NCBI GenBank assembly: GCA_942492635.1
Contig: CALOFP010000003.1
Span: 806,001 to 870,000, forward strand
Source: CALOFP01 sp942492635
GTDB taxonomy: Bacteria; UBP6; UBA1177; CALOFP01
Length of the DNA stretch: 64,000 nt
Direction of reading: 5' to 3'
The notes under the pieces were generated by a model that saw nothing but the letters and a program-made list of their open reading frames with translations, was not told the origin of the DNA and did not search any database. Each line of letters starts with the position of its first letter. Positions within the stretch are counted from its first letter, which is position 1. The translations under genes were made by a program, and so were the position numbers. Shown piece by piece: positions 26,603 through 35,048 of the stretch.

Positions 26603-27955
26603 ATGAAAAAAATTGTTGCTCTTATGTTCGTTATTCTTTTCTTATCAGGCTGCGGAGGAACCGGAGAGGGAGATGATAAACACCTTCCCACAGCTGCTTT
26701 CGACATCTCCTACATCGCTGAAAACACGCGTAAATTCGAAAACAGATCTCTTGATGCAGAATCGTTTTCATGGGATTTCGGAAATGGAACAACATCAAAC
26801 GAAAAATCTCCCACGATCACGTTCTCCGAAGGATCCTTCAATGTAACCCTGACGGCGCGAAACGGTTTCGGGGAAGACACTGTCTCGAAGGTTGTCTTGA
26901 TTAAACTTATTGAAAAATCTAAAGTTACACTTCATAATCCGGAAAATATTACTCCAGCTGGATTTGATATTTCTTGGGATGTTGAAAAAGGAGATCAGGC
27001 AGGTATTTCCGAATTTTTCATCCAACTTTCTTCGGATGAAGAGTTTAAGAATGTCCTTGAAATTCCGAATCAACCTGATTTCGGAACGGGAATGGTAAAA
27101 ACATATCAGCACACAAATTTTTCGTTTCAGGACCTTACACCCGCAAAAGAGTACTTCACACGCATAATAACTAAGTATACCTACGCTGGAGAACCAAGTA
27201 CTCTTGTATCGAATGTAGTAAGTGCAAAAACCTCAAACATGCCGGATCCGGCTATAACCATTGAAAAAAACAGCGAATCACCTCTCTTTTTCCGCTTGTC
27301 GTCGAAGATTTCCATTGAAGGGACCTGGAGTAAAACTCCCGAGATGACAATAGAGTTCTTTTCCGATAAGGAGATGACCATCCCGTTCAAAGTTAATGAC
27401 GGGTATAACGGGGAAACTTCAAAACTTGAAGGGAACTACAATTTCTCTATTTTGAAAGAGCCATCCACTATAGTTTTTCTTCGTGCGACTGCAACATTCG
27501 ACGACGTAAAATCGGTTTCTTCATCATCATTCAAAACCGATGAAAGCTTCATGATTGTAAGAAGCGAGGAAAATTTACTCTGGTCCGGAGATCACTCTGT
27601 AAAGATTCCGGGACCGGAATCAACCGGCTTTGAAATCGGAAATCCGACAGGTGAAAAAATCATTTTCAACGTAAAAGATTTCAAGGGCCTGGGCATTTAT
27701 CCGCTCTCTCATTCCACAGACGGGAATATGCCCGACAATTCCGCAATCTATTTCGATGGTAAAACAGAATATCCCTACTATCTTTACAGAGACGATATTC
27801 GCCTCAACTGCTACAGGGAAACCGAGGATGCATACTTCATGCGCGCAGAGGATACAAATGGAAGTATATCCCCTTTCATTTCACTAAGGCAGACGGATTC
27901 CAAAGATAAACCGACAGCTTACTTTTCCGGAATGATTTTCAAGATTACAAAGTAG
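26603..27955 (+). CDS. PKD / FN3 lipoprotein
   Basis: 450 aa. Signal peptide 'MKKIVALMFVILFLSGC'. Residues about 35-95 are a PKD domain ('ESFSWDFGNGTTSNEKSPTI', 'FNVTLTARNGFGED'). An FN3-like domain follows ('FDISWDVEKGDQAGISEFFI', 'LTPAKEYFTRIITKYTYAG'). The C-terminal half is beta-rich and unrecognised. Start at 26603 follows ACGGGGG. It is probably a cell-surface protein; the ligand is unknown. Confidence 0.8.
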   Translation: MKKIVALMFVILFLSGCGGTGEGDDKHLPTAAFDISYIAENTRKFENRSLDAESFSWDFGNGTTSNEKSPTITFSEGSFNVTLTARNGFGEDTVSKVVLIKLIEKSKVTLHNPENITPAGFDISWDVEKGDQAGISEFFIQLSSDEEFKNVLEIPNQPDFGTGMVKTYQHTNFSFQDLTPAKEYFTRIITKYTYAGEPSTLVSNVVSAKTSNMPDPAITIEKNSESPLFFRLSSKISIEGTWSKTPEMTIEFFSDKEMTIPFKVNDGYNGETSKLEGNYNFSILKEPSTIVFLRATATFDDVKSVSSSSFKTDESFMIVRSEENLLWSGDHSVKIPGPESTGFEIGNPTGEKIIFNVKDFKGLGIYPLSHSTDGNMPDNSAIYFDGKTEYPYYLYRDDIRLNCYRETEDAYFMRAEDTNGSISPFISLRQTDSKDKPTAYFSGMIFKITK

Positions 27956-27972
27956 GAAGTAGTTAAAAGCGG

Positions 27973-29070
27973 CTACTTTTCCTGACCTGTCAGCTTCACA
28001 TCACAGAGATAACGTGACGCCATCAGTCTGGCGACACCCATGTAGTCCGGCCTGAAGGAAATGGTGTCGCCCACTTTCATTTCATTTTTCTTGCTTCCCA
28101 GATCGTAGACGGACATGTCCGATGTTTCACCGACAAAGGAGACCGTTTCATCGAGTGGTTTGAGTGCCGAAGCATCTACATCCAGAATTCCGAAATCGAC
28201 TACAGCCCTGTAGTGACGTTCCCAGCAATGCTGGCTTCCGTTTTTTGAAACATGCCCTACGTTGCCGTCGCACAACTTTCCCTCGGGACATAGTGTTTTT
28301 TTCTTGAGCTCAATTATGCTTCCCCTGAACGTAAATGCATCTTCGTTAAGATCCATGAACCTGCTGTTCGTCAGAGGTGACGTCCCAAGAAAAACCGCTT
28401 CCCCTACCCTGAAATGGTTCATTTTCGGGGGAATTTTCCTCTTTTCAACAAGCGGCAGCGTTATTGAGCTTCCTCCGGAAACAATGGGAAGCTCCCTTTT
28501 GAACTTTGCCTGTATAAGTTCTCGGTAAAGTGACAGTTGCATCAACTTGTCATATGTCGGCTCTACTCCGTACATACATCCGAGATTTGTTCCAAGTCCG
28601 ATAATCTCAACATGTTCAAGTTCAAAAACCTTGGAGTAGAATGAGACCGTATTTTCCCGGAGAATTCCCTCCCGAAGTTCTCCCAGTTCGATCATTATGA
28701 TTATTCTGTGAATCTTTCCCCTCTTCGCCGCGACCCTGTTTATCGCCATTATCGATTCTATCGATGTACTTAGGGATATATCGGCATAATCCACTATCTC
28801 TTCAATCTCATCAAGGGGCGTAGGCTTGATAAACATTGTGGTAACATCCGGATTTATATCTTTTATCAGCTTGAGATTTACAAGTCGTGAATCAGCTACG
28901 GAGTGAAGATTTCTTACAATATCCCTGTTAAGAATACTTTCCAGCACACCGGAGTTTCCTCCGAGCACCTTAAGAACAAGAGTCCATGAAAATCCGTTTT
29001 CTCTTAGAAAGCCATCAACCTTTTTGATGTTTTCAACAATTTTTGCGGTATTTACAAGAAGTGAAGACAT
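27973..29070 (-). CDS. PLP-dependent racemase, alanine/ornithine racemase family
   Basis: 365 aa. The fold-type III N-terminal barrel is recognisable: 'SWTLVLKVLGGNSGVLESIL' has the PLP-Lys, followed by 'HRIIIMIELGELREGIL', 'VEIIGLGTNLGCMYGVEPTY' and 'LPIVSGGSSITLPLV' (phosphate-binding Gly-Ser). The pattern resembles ornithine racemase / YhfX-like proteins rather than biosynthetic alanine racemase. It would interconvert L- and D-amino acids, substrate uncertain. Nine nt downstream of a GNAT gene in the same operon. Confidence 0.75.
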   Translation of the reverse strand: MSSLLVNTAKIVENIKKVDGFLRENGFSWTLVLKVLGGNSGVLESILNRDIVRNLHSVADSRLVNLKLIKDINPDVTTMFIKPTPLDEIEEIVDYADISLSTSIESIMAINRVAAKRGKIHRIIIMIELGELREGILRENTVSFYSKVFELEHVEIIGLGTNLGCMYGVEPTYDKLMQLSLYRELIQAKFKRELPIVSGGSSITLPLVEKRKIPPKMNHFRVGEAVFLGTSPLTNSRFMDLNEDAFTFRGSIIELKKKTLCPEGKLCDGNVGHVSKNGSQHCWERHYRAVVDFGILDVDASALKPLDETVSFVGETSDMSVYDLGSKKNEMKVGDTISFRPDYMGVARLMASRYLCDVKLTGQEK

Positions 29071-29079
29071 GTACCACCT

Positions 29080-29520
29080 CTATCGTATAAACCTCATTTC
29101 TGCATACTTAGAGACAAAACCTATCCTTTCGTAGAGTCTTTTTGCGGGATTGTCGTACTCCACATGAAGAGCTACATCGCCATCCACCATTTCGAGCGCA
29201 TAATCAACGACACTGCGACCTATTCCCTTTCCTCTCTGATCAGCCCTGACGGCAAGATAGACAAGTATATTCTCAGGTATGTATTCACCCATCCCGGTTT
29301 TATTCATCACAAGGGCACCTACAAGGCCATTCTCATCGAAAAGAGCGAGTGCAAAACCACCCTTACCTTCCGCGTGAGAAAATGCATAATCAAGCGAACG
29401 GTCGATTGCCGGCTCGGGATCTGTGAAGTTGTCGAGATAACGATGAATAAAGGATACAAACTCGTTTCGGTCTGTCTCTGGACTGAAATCGCTCTCTTTC
29501 TTCACTATTTTCCACTTCAT
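29080..29520 (-). CDS. GNAT-family N-acetyltransferase
   Basis: 146 aa. The acetyl-CoA site motif is in 'YLAVRADQRGKGIGRSVVDY' (R-G-K-G-I-G), and 'VALHVEYDNPAKRLYERIGF' is the C-terminal motif. Strong GGAGGGG before the ATG. It forms an operon with the PLP racemase, so an amino-acid derivative may be the shared substrate; this is inference. Confidence 0.85.
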   Translation of the reverse strand: MKWKIVKKESDFSPETDRNEFVSFIHRYLDNFTDPEPAIDRSLDYAFSHAEGKGGFALALFDENGLVGALVMNKTGMGEYIPENILVYLAVRADQRGKGIGRSVVDYALEMVDGDVALHVEYDNPAKRLYERIGFVSKYAEMRFIR

Positions 29521-29613
29521 ATTTCCCCTCCTGTCATATTGCTATCCTTTCGAAATTTTACTTCCTTCTTAAAACCGCCGTCAACACATTCCTTTCATCC
29601 AGATTTATTACAA

Positions 29614-29643
29614 TTGACTGGATAGAGAAATCTTCAATAGAAT
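29614..29643 (+). promoter_or_regulatory. Putative glnA promoter
   Basis: TTGACT, 18 nt, TAGAAT, 31 nt before the glnA start. No sigma54-type GG/GC promoter was seen here. Confidence 0.5.
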
Positions 29644-29674
29644 AGAGCGTTATTCACAAACAACGGAGAAAATA

Positions 29675-30997
29675 ATGAATATCGAAGAAACCCTCCAGAT
29701 CCTGAAAAAGGACTCCATTCGCTACCTTCGACTCCAGTTCATCGATATTCTGGGAATTCCCAAAAATGTCGAAGTTCCCGAGAGTCAGTTTCAAAAGGCG
29801 CTGGAAGGAAAAATAATGTTCGACGGTTCATCGATCTACGGATTTTCAAGGATCGAAGAATCCGACATGCTTCTCCAGCCCGATCTTGAGACACTCACAA
29901 TATTTCCATGGAATGAGGCCGGAGGAAAAACAGCCCGTGTCATCTGCGATGTTCTGACAACCGACGGGAAGCCCTTCGACGGCTGTCCGAGGACTGCACT
30001 TAAGAGGAACATCCGGGCTGCAGCGGAAAAGGGGTTCGAGATGCTTGTTGGACCGGAGCCTGAATTCTTTCTCTTTGAAACAGACGAACACGGAACCCCG
30101 ATTCTAAACGTTCACGACAACGCAGGATACTTTGATCTGGCTCCCCTGGATCGTGGAGAGTTCGTCCGAAAGGAGATTGTTCTGCTGCTCCAAAAAATGG
30201 GATTTGAAATCGAAGCTTCCCACCACGAGGTCGCCCCCGGCCAGCACGAAATAGATTTCAAGTACGACAACGCCCTGAAGACAGCTGACAACATAACGAC
30301 ATTTACCTTCATCGTCAGAAAGGTTGCGAAACATTACGGACTTCATGCCACATTCCTTCCGAAACCGATTTTCGGGATAAACGGATCGGGAATGCATCTT
30401 CACCAGTCACTTTTCAAAGAGGGTGTGAACGCATTTAACGATCCCGAGGGCGAGCACGGTCTGAGCTCTACTGCTCTCCACTACATTGCCGGAATTCTTG
30501 CACACGCAAAGGCCCTCGCCGCAGTCACGAATCCACTCGTTAATTCCTACAAGAGACTCCTTCCCGGTTACGAGGCTCCAGTAAATATTGCCTGGTCACT
30601 GAAAAACCGGAGTCCCCTCATAAGGGTTCCGGATAAACGGGGGGAGGAGACAAGAATTGAGTTCCGGGCTCCAGATCCCTGCGCAAATCCATATCTTGCA
30701 ATCGCAGCCTGCCTTGCAGCCGGAATGGACGGGATAAAGAAAAAAGCCGATCCCCCTCCCCTTGTGAATGGAAATATATTCGACATGTCCTCGTCAGTAA
30801 AAGAGAATCTGCACATCGAATCTCTACCTAAAAATATTTTCGAGGCGGTAATCCAACTTAAACATGACACCGTAATTTCTAAATCTCTTGGAGAGCACAT
30901 TACGGAAGCGTTCGTGAGGGCCAAGATCACGGAGTGGGAGGAGTACTCGTCAAGGGTTCACGGATGGGAGATGGAAAAGTACATTTCCATGTACTGA
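29675..30997 (+). CDS. glnA: Glutamine synthetase type I
   Basis: Condenses ammonia and glutamate using ATP. 440 aa, the length of the GSI-alpha type. Visible: 'IMFDGSSIYGFSRIEESDML', 'LVGPEPEFFLFETD', 'EIEASHHEVAPGQHEIDFKY', 'KPIFGINGSGMHLHQSLF', 'NSYKRLLPGYEAPVNIAWSL' and 'FRAPDPCANPYLAIAACLAA'. The adenylylation loop Tyr of GSI-beta is not evident, so control by feedback or a repressor is more likely than by GlnE; that is inference. Confidence 0.95.
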   Translation: MNIEETLQILKKDSIRYLRLQFIDILGIPKNVEVPESQFQKALEGKIMFDGSSIYGFSRIEESDMLLQPDLETLTIFPWNEAGGKTARVICDVLTTDGKPFDGCPRTALKRNIRAAAEKGFEMLVGPEPEFFLFETDEHGTPILNVHDNAGYFDLAPLDRGEFVRKEIVLLLQKMGFEIEASHHEVAPGQHEIDFKYDNALKTADNITTFTFIVRKVAKHYGLHATFLPKPIFGINGSGMHLHQSLFKEGVNAFNDPEGEHGLSSTALHYIAGILAHAKALAAVTNPLVNSYKRLLPGYEAPVNIAWSLKNRSPLIRVPDKRGEETRIEFRAPDPCANPYLAIAACLAAGMDGIKKKADPPPLVNGNIFDMSSSVKENLHIESLPKNIFEAVIQLKHDTVISKSLGEHITEAFVRAKITEWEEYSSRVHGWEMEKYISMY

Positions 30998-31010
30998 TTT
31001 CACCACCGTC

Positions 31011-31040
31011 TTGACCCGCATTCCCATTTGGTTGTATTAT
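31011..31040 (+). promoter_or_regulatory. Putative promoter of the uridine kinase-like gene
   Basis: TTGACC, 18 nt, TATTAT, 31 nt before the start. Confidence 0.45.
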
Positions 31041-31071
31041 TTTTTATTATCAACAGCAGTATGGGTGTGAT

Positions 31072-31734
31072 ATGAATGAGACATCGTCCTTCAACGCATG
31101 CGCCAGACCCCACCTGATACTTATCGGAGGAGGAAGTGCTGCAGGAAAAACAATGCTGGCAGAAATGATAAGGGAGAACTTCGCCGGAAACGACGTCACT
31201 ATTCTCTCACAGGACAACTACTACAAGGATTTAAGTCACCTTCCGGAAGAGGAGATCAAAAGTTACAATTTCGATCATCCCAACGCTATCGATCACTCGG
31301 AACTGATAAGAGACATACGTTCCTTTCTTGCAAACAGGGAAACAGCCGTACCGCAGTACGACTTCATAACACACGCAAGAAAGAGAGATCATCTTTTAAA
31401 AAGGCCGACAGAAATCATTATACTCGAAGGAATATTCGCCCTTCATTACGATCAGCTCGCAGATATTGCCGACCTGAGGATATTTGTCGATACAGACGAG
31501 GATATCCGGCTCATCAGAAGACTGAAACGTGACACAAACGAGCGTGGATTTACAATGAACAGCGTTCTTGAGCAGTATATGAACACGGTAAAGCCGATGC
31601 ATCACAGCTTCGTTGAACCGACCAAGAGAAACGCCGATATCATAATCCCTGGCAACAAATCCTTCAGCAAAGCTCTTGAAATGCTCGAAGGATACCTTCT
31701 AAGCTATCTTGTCAGGGCTGTGAATACCGAATAA
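31072..31734 (+). CDS. udk: Uridine kinase-like phosphotransferase
   Basis: 220 aa. The P-loop 'LIGGGSAAGKTMLAEMI' differs slightly from the usual GGSASGKTT. 'LSQDNYYKDLSHLPEEEIK', 'NFDHPNAIDHSELI', 'VPQYDFITHARKRD' and 'IILEGIFALHYDQLADIADL' match uridine/cytidine kinases. It phosphorylates uridine or cytidine for pyrimidine salvage; a phosphoribulokinase-family relative is possible. Confidence 0.85.
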   Translation: MNETSSFNACARPHLILIGGGSAAGKTMLAEMIRENFAGNDVTILSQDNYYKDLSHLPEEEIKSYNFDHPNAIDHSELIRDIRSFLANRETAVPQYDFITHARKRDHLLKRPTEIIILEGIFALHYDQLADIADLRIFVDTDEDIRLIRRLKRDTNERGFTMNSVLEQYMNTVKPMHHSFVEPTKRNADIIIPGNKSFSKALEMLEGYLLSYLVRAVNTE

Positions 31735-31764
31735 AAGGAAATTATCCAACAGAACGAATCGACC

Positions 31765-32907
31765 CTATAGTTTTTCCAGGAGTTCCCTGATCTCGTCAGA
31801 GAGCATAGTCTCTTCCGAAGTCTCCTTGTCTACGACACGGTTTCGTCCCCTCTGCTTGGCGATGTAGAGAAACTGATCGGCGAGCTTTATTGTGTCGTCT
31901 ATGGATGCCTCACCTTCGTATACCTCCATGCCTAAACTCATGGTCACAGACATATCTTTTCCTTCGTACAGGAATTTGTGAATTTCAATCTCTCTTCGAA
32001 TCTTTTCAGACACGATGCGGGCTCCCCTTAGTCCAGTTCGAGGAAGCAGCAGAATGAATTCCTCACCTCCCCAACGCGCTACTACATCACTTCGTCTGAC
32101 CATCCGTCTCATGATATTCGAAACTTCCCGGAGTACATAGTCACCGGCATTGTGCCCATAGTTGTCGTTTACCTGTTTGAAATAGTCGATGTCCGCCATT
32201 ACTATGGCGAATTTCTCACCTGTTCTCATGGAACGTTTTTCTTCGTACTCAAATCTCGACTGCATTTCACGTCTGTTTAGCAGCCCTGTAAGCTCATCGG
32301 TCCGGGCCATTTTATCAAGATCGAAATAGAGTCGAATAAGATGCTTTCGGAAATAGGATGTTGAATATTCGTAAACCATCACCATTGTGGTTAATGCGAG
32401 AAAGGATGTTATGAACTGAAAGTAGATTTTGCCGGTCACGGGATCGACTGCATTTTCAGGGTGTATGAAAAGCACAAACAGTGCCCCGGTAAAAAACAGC
32501 GCTGTGGAGATAATCCCTTTTCTGAATCCGAGGGTAAAAAATGCTACAGGCGGAAAAAGATAACACCATAGAATTCCGGGAAATATGGAGTCGCTTCCGT
32601 AAAGGAGAAAAATTGCCATCGGTCCGACAATGATCGTTGTCCTTTTCAGCCCGGAGGCCCACTCCTTCTTTCTACTCGCCAGTAACATATTGAGATTTGT
32701 GGCAACGAAAAAGAGTATCAGGGCTATGGAAATTGCTGTGTCACTGCAAACTACAGCCTCAACCAGAAAAGCAAGAAACACAATAGATGCCATAATAGTG
32801 AAAAATCTTAATATCACTTTCCGTCTGCGCTTTTCCATTTCACGATTTTCACAATAGGATCCCGGATGAGATTCCCGAAACAGCATCCTGAACAGAGAGT
32901 TGATCAT
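31765..32907 (-). CDS. Membrane diguanylate cyclase (GGDEF)
   Basis: 380 aa. About six hydrophobic helices (residues 30-195) form an integral sensor. The GGDEF domain follows: 'LARTDELTGLLNRREMQSRF' (as MARTDELT), 'IVMADIDYFKQVNDNYGHNA', and the active site 'WGGEEFILLLPRTG'. An RxxD inhibitory site (RRSD) lies just upstream of the GGEEF. It should make cyclic di-GMP with product inhibition. No effector is nearby. Confidence 0.9.
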   Translation of the reverse strand: MINSLFRMLFRESHPGSYCENREMEKRRRKVILRFFTIMASIVFLAFLVEAVVCSDTAISIALILFFVATNLNMLLASRKKEWASGLKRTTIIVGPMAIFLLYGSDSIFPGILWCYLFPPVAFFTLGFRKGIISTALFFTGALFVLFIHPENAVDPVTGKIYFQFITSFLALTTMVMVYEYSTSYFRKHLIRLYFDLDKMARTDELTGLLNRREMQSRFEYEEKRSMRTGEKFAIVMADIDYFKQVNDNYGHNAGDYVLREVSNIMRRMVRRSDVVARWGGEEFILLLPRTGLRGARIVSEKIRREIEIHKFLYEGKDMSVTMSLGMEVYEGEASIDDTIKLADQFLYIAKQRGRNRVVDKETSEETMLSDEIRELLEKL

Positions 32908-32961
32908 CTATTTCTCCAATAAACGGCCGGATAAACTCGTGACCGTATCCGGCTCGAATCG

Positions 32962-33007
32962 CCTCCCGATCTTCAATATTCTCATATAGAAGATGATGAT
33001 CGGGAGG
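32962..33007. repeat. 10-bp inverted repeat (CCTCCCGATC / GATCGGGAGG)
   Basis: Perfect 10-bp arms around a 26-nt loop that itself contains TTC/GAA pairing. On the plus strand it is followed by TTTTAT. It is between two minus-strand genes, so plus-strand termination has no obvious gene to serve. Confidence 0.6.
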
Positions 33008-33117
33008 TTTTATAAAAATCCGCCCCCTTTTTCCGGCCAGTCCGACTATTCGTTTAATTTCACAAGGGAAAGATTGCGAAACGCAGAGAATAAGGCGAGG
33101 TCAAGGGGCTGTCTGAA

Positions 33118-34719
33118 CTAGAAGTAGGCGTTCAGCATAAAATATGCGTTGTGAATCGTTTCATCAATTTTCGGAATTCCATAACCTTCTGTAAAAACGT
33201 GCCCCCAGGGATAATCAATGTGGTTGTAGATGTATCCGAGTTTCACGTGAGCTCTCGTGTGAATGGGAAGCATCACATAGCTCTCGGAAAAGAGTCCACG
33301 TGTTCCGAATCGGTTGAGTCCCGTTGTATCCGGAACAAAGTAACCGTAGAACTTCTGTGAACCGTAGTTTACATCACTTCCGATTTTCACGTTTTCACCA
33401 AAAAACTTGATCGGAAGCTTCACTCTGAAACCACCATAAATCATGTAACCTACAAGATTTCTATTCTTATCCTTGCTGGCCCCCATAATTGTAAGGTTCT
33501 TGAGGTGAAGTGGTTCGCTACCAGGAACATCCATTGTTACCTTGAGGTATCCCTGATCGGAATCTTCTTTTGCCTTGACAGTGTTGATACCGGAAACAGT
33601 ACCTGATAGATACATATCAACAGGAAGACTGAACATATTCGTAAACTGAGCTGCAAGGTTAAGACTCATGAAAGAACCGAGATTTGACGATCCGTGAACA
33701 TCGAATTCTCCTCTGTCTACATCCGGAGCTTTAAGCTTCGGTGTGTAGTAGCCATAGAGACTGACTCTTGATCCTTCAAATGGAAGAACCGATTCAATTT
33801 GAGCGGCAAAAACCATCTGCTCACCAATTTCAGGATCGTTAACAAAAAGATTATTTTCAATATCATCAGAGAGATACACTCTGGGGATAGCGGCAAATCG
33901 AAGGAAGGTATCCTTCAATCCAGCAATTTTATCGAAGTCGAAAGTCATATAGATACTGTCGACAGGAGCGTTGATCGCAGATTCCGGAGCTGTACCGAGA
34001 GAGGGTGAATCATTTCTGATTCCATATGGTATACCATCCGCAGTCGGTCCGCGACCGATGGTAAAGGCAAGCCAGTCTGTTGCAAACCAGTCAATATAAA
34101 GACGTTCCATGTATACGGAGGAATCTCCTGGATAGTAGCCACGTGACGTATCGTATGTTGGAACCTGAACATCACTGTATGCACCCCATCTCGATTCAAA
34201 AAATTGTTTGTACATTGTGAGCCAGGATGTGAACTGAATGTTCTTTCCAAGGTTACTGGTCATCTTGATACGGCCACGAACATTCATAAGGGCAATTGAA
34301 GAGTCGTCAACGCCATTCTTTTTCGGATTGTAGAGTAATCCGTAGGATCCTACGGTATGAACTACAGGCAGCTGCTTCTTTAGGAGCGGATGCGTTCCGA
34401 TGGAGAGAGTATTAACGTGCAGGTCGGAAAGCTTGTAGTTATCCTTATAGAAGTAGTTGTTCATGGTGAATCTGAAATCGGCCTTCATCTGAAGACGGTC
34501 CACAAGTGTGGAAGTTTCTACCTCATCGATTCTCTCTTCATTTTCTTCAAGAACATCTTGGCTTTCGTCAACTCTTGTCTTCAGCTCGTCAAGCTCCTTT
34601 TTGTATTGCTCAAGCTGCTTCTTAAGCTTTTCTACGTCGGAGTCACCCTCTTCCGATTTTTCAGCTGCAAATGCAAAAGTTGCACAAAGGACTATAAGCA
34701 TCAACAAACATTTTTTCAT
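33118..34719 (-). CDS. Outer-membrane porin-like beta-barrel with N-terminal coiled coil
   Basis: 533 aa. Signal peptide 'MKKCLLMLIVLCATFAFA'. A coiled coil (about 25-70, 'EKLKKQLEQYKKELDELKTR') is followed by ~450 residues of alternating beta-strand sequence with a terminal 'NAYFMLNAYF', the aromatic C-terminus expected of barrel proteins. The layout resembles DUF3373-type putative porins. It overlaps the cytochrome gene by 4 nt (ATGA), so the two are co-translated. The transported solute is unknown. Confidence 0.75.
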   Translation of the reverse strand: MKKCLLMLIVLCATFAFAAEKSEEGDSDVEKLKKQLEQYKKELDELKTRVDESQDVLEENEERIDEVETSTLVDRLQMKADFRFTMNNYFYKDNYKLSDLHVNTLSIGTHPLLKKQLPVVHTVGSYGLLYNPKKNGVDDSSIALMNVRGRIKMTSNLGKNIQFTSWLTMYKQFFESRWGAYSDVQVPTYDTSRGYYPGDSSVYMERLYIDWFATDWLAFTIGRGPTADGIPYGIRNDSPSLGTAPESAINAPVDSIYMTFDFDKIAGLKDTFLRFAAIPRVYLSDDIENNLFVNDPEIGEQMVFAAQIESVLPFEGSRVSLYGYYTPKLKAPDVDRGEFDVHGSSNLGSFMSLNLAAQFTNMFSLPVDMYLSGTVSGINTVKAKEDSDQGYLKVTMDVPGSEPLHLKNLTIMGASKDKNRNLVGYMIYGGFRVKLPIKFFGENVKIGSDVNYGSQKFYGYFVPDTTGLNRFGTRGLFSESYVMLPIHTRAHVKLGYIYNHIDYPWGHVFTEGYGIPKIDETIHNAYFMLNAYF

Positions 34720-35036
34720 TTTCTCCTCCCGGCAGATTCACCCTTTGAAGAATCCGCTGCATTATCTATCAAATACTTCTCAATAACCTTCAACTCATCC
34801 TTCGTAACAACTCCGGATATATCTTTCTTTCTCTTGTGCTTGTTTCTCGTAAAGAAACGTTTCCACTGCTTTGAAGCATATTTGGACGTCGAAAACTCGG
34901 GAGCCTTCCCCTTCTTGTGACACTGTCCGCACTTGGATACAAACAGGTCCTTTGCCTTGTCCGACCCGGCTGTAAGAATCAGCGAGCCCATAAACAGGCT
35001 TACAAACAGAATCGCTGTAGCCACTTTCCTTTTCAT
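34716..35036 (-). CDS. Small c-type cytochrome-like protein
   Basis: 106 aa. Signal peptide 'MKRKVATAILFVSLFMGSLI'. One haem-binding CxxCH in 'LFVSKCGQCHKKGKAPEF'. A Met ligand is not obvious after the motif. It has a highly basic C-terminus. It lies between the ankyrin lipoprotein (12 nt upstream) and the porin (4-nt overlap), so the three probably work together in the periplasm. Confidence 0.85.
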   Translation of the reverse strand: MKRKVATAILFVSLFMGSLILTAGSDKAKDLFVSKCGQCHKKGKAPEFSTSKYASKQWKRFFTRNKHKRKKDISGVVTKDELKVIEKYLIDNAADSSKGESAGRRK

Positions 35037-35048
35037 CTAAAACTCCTA

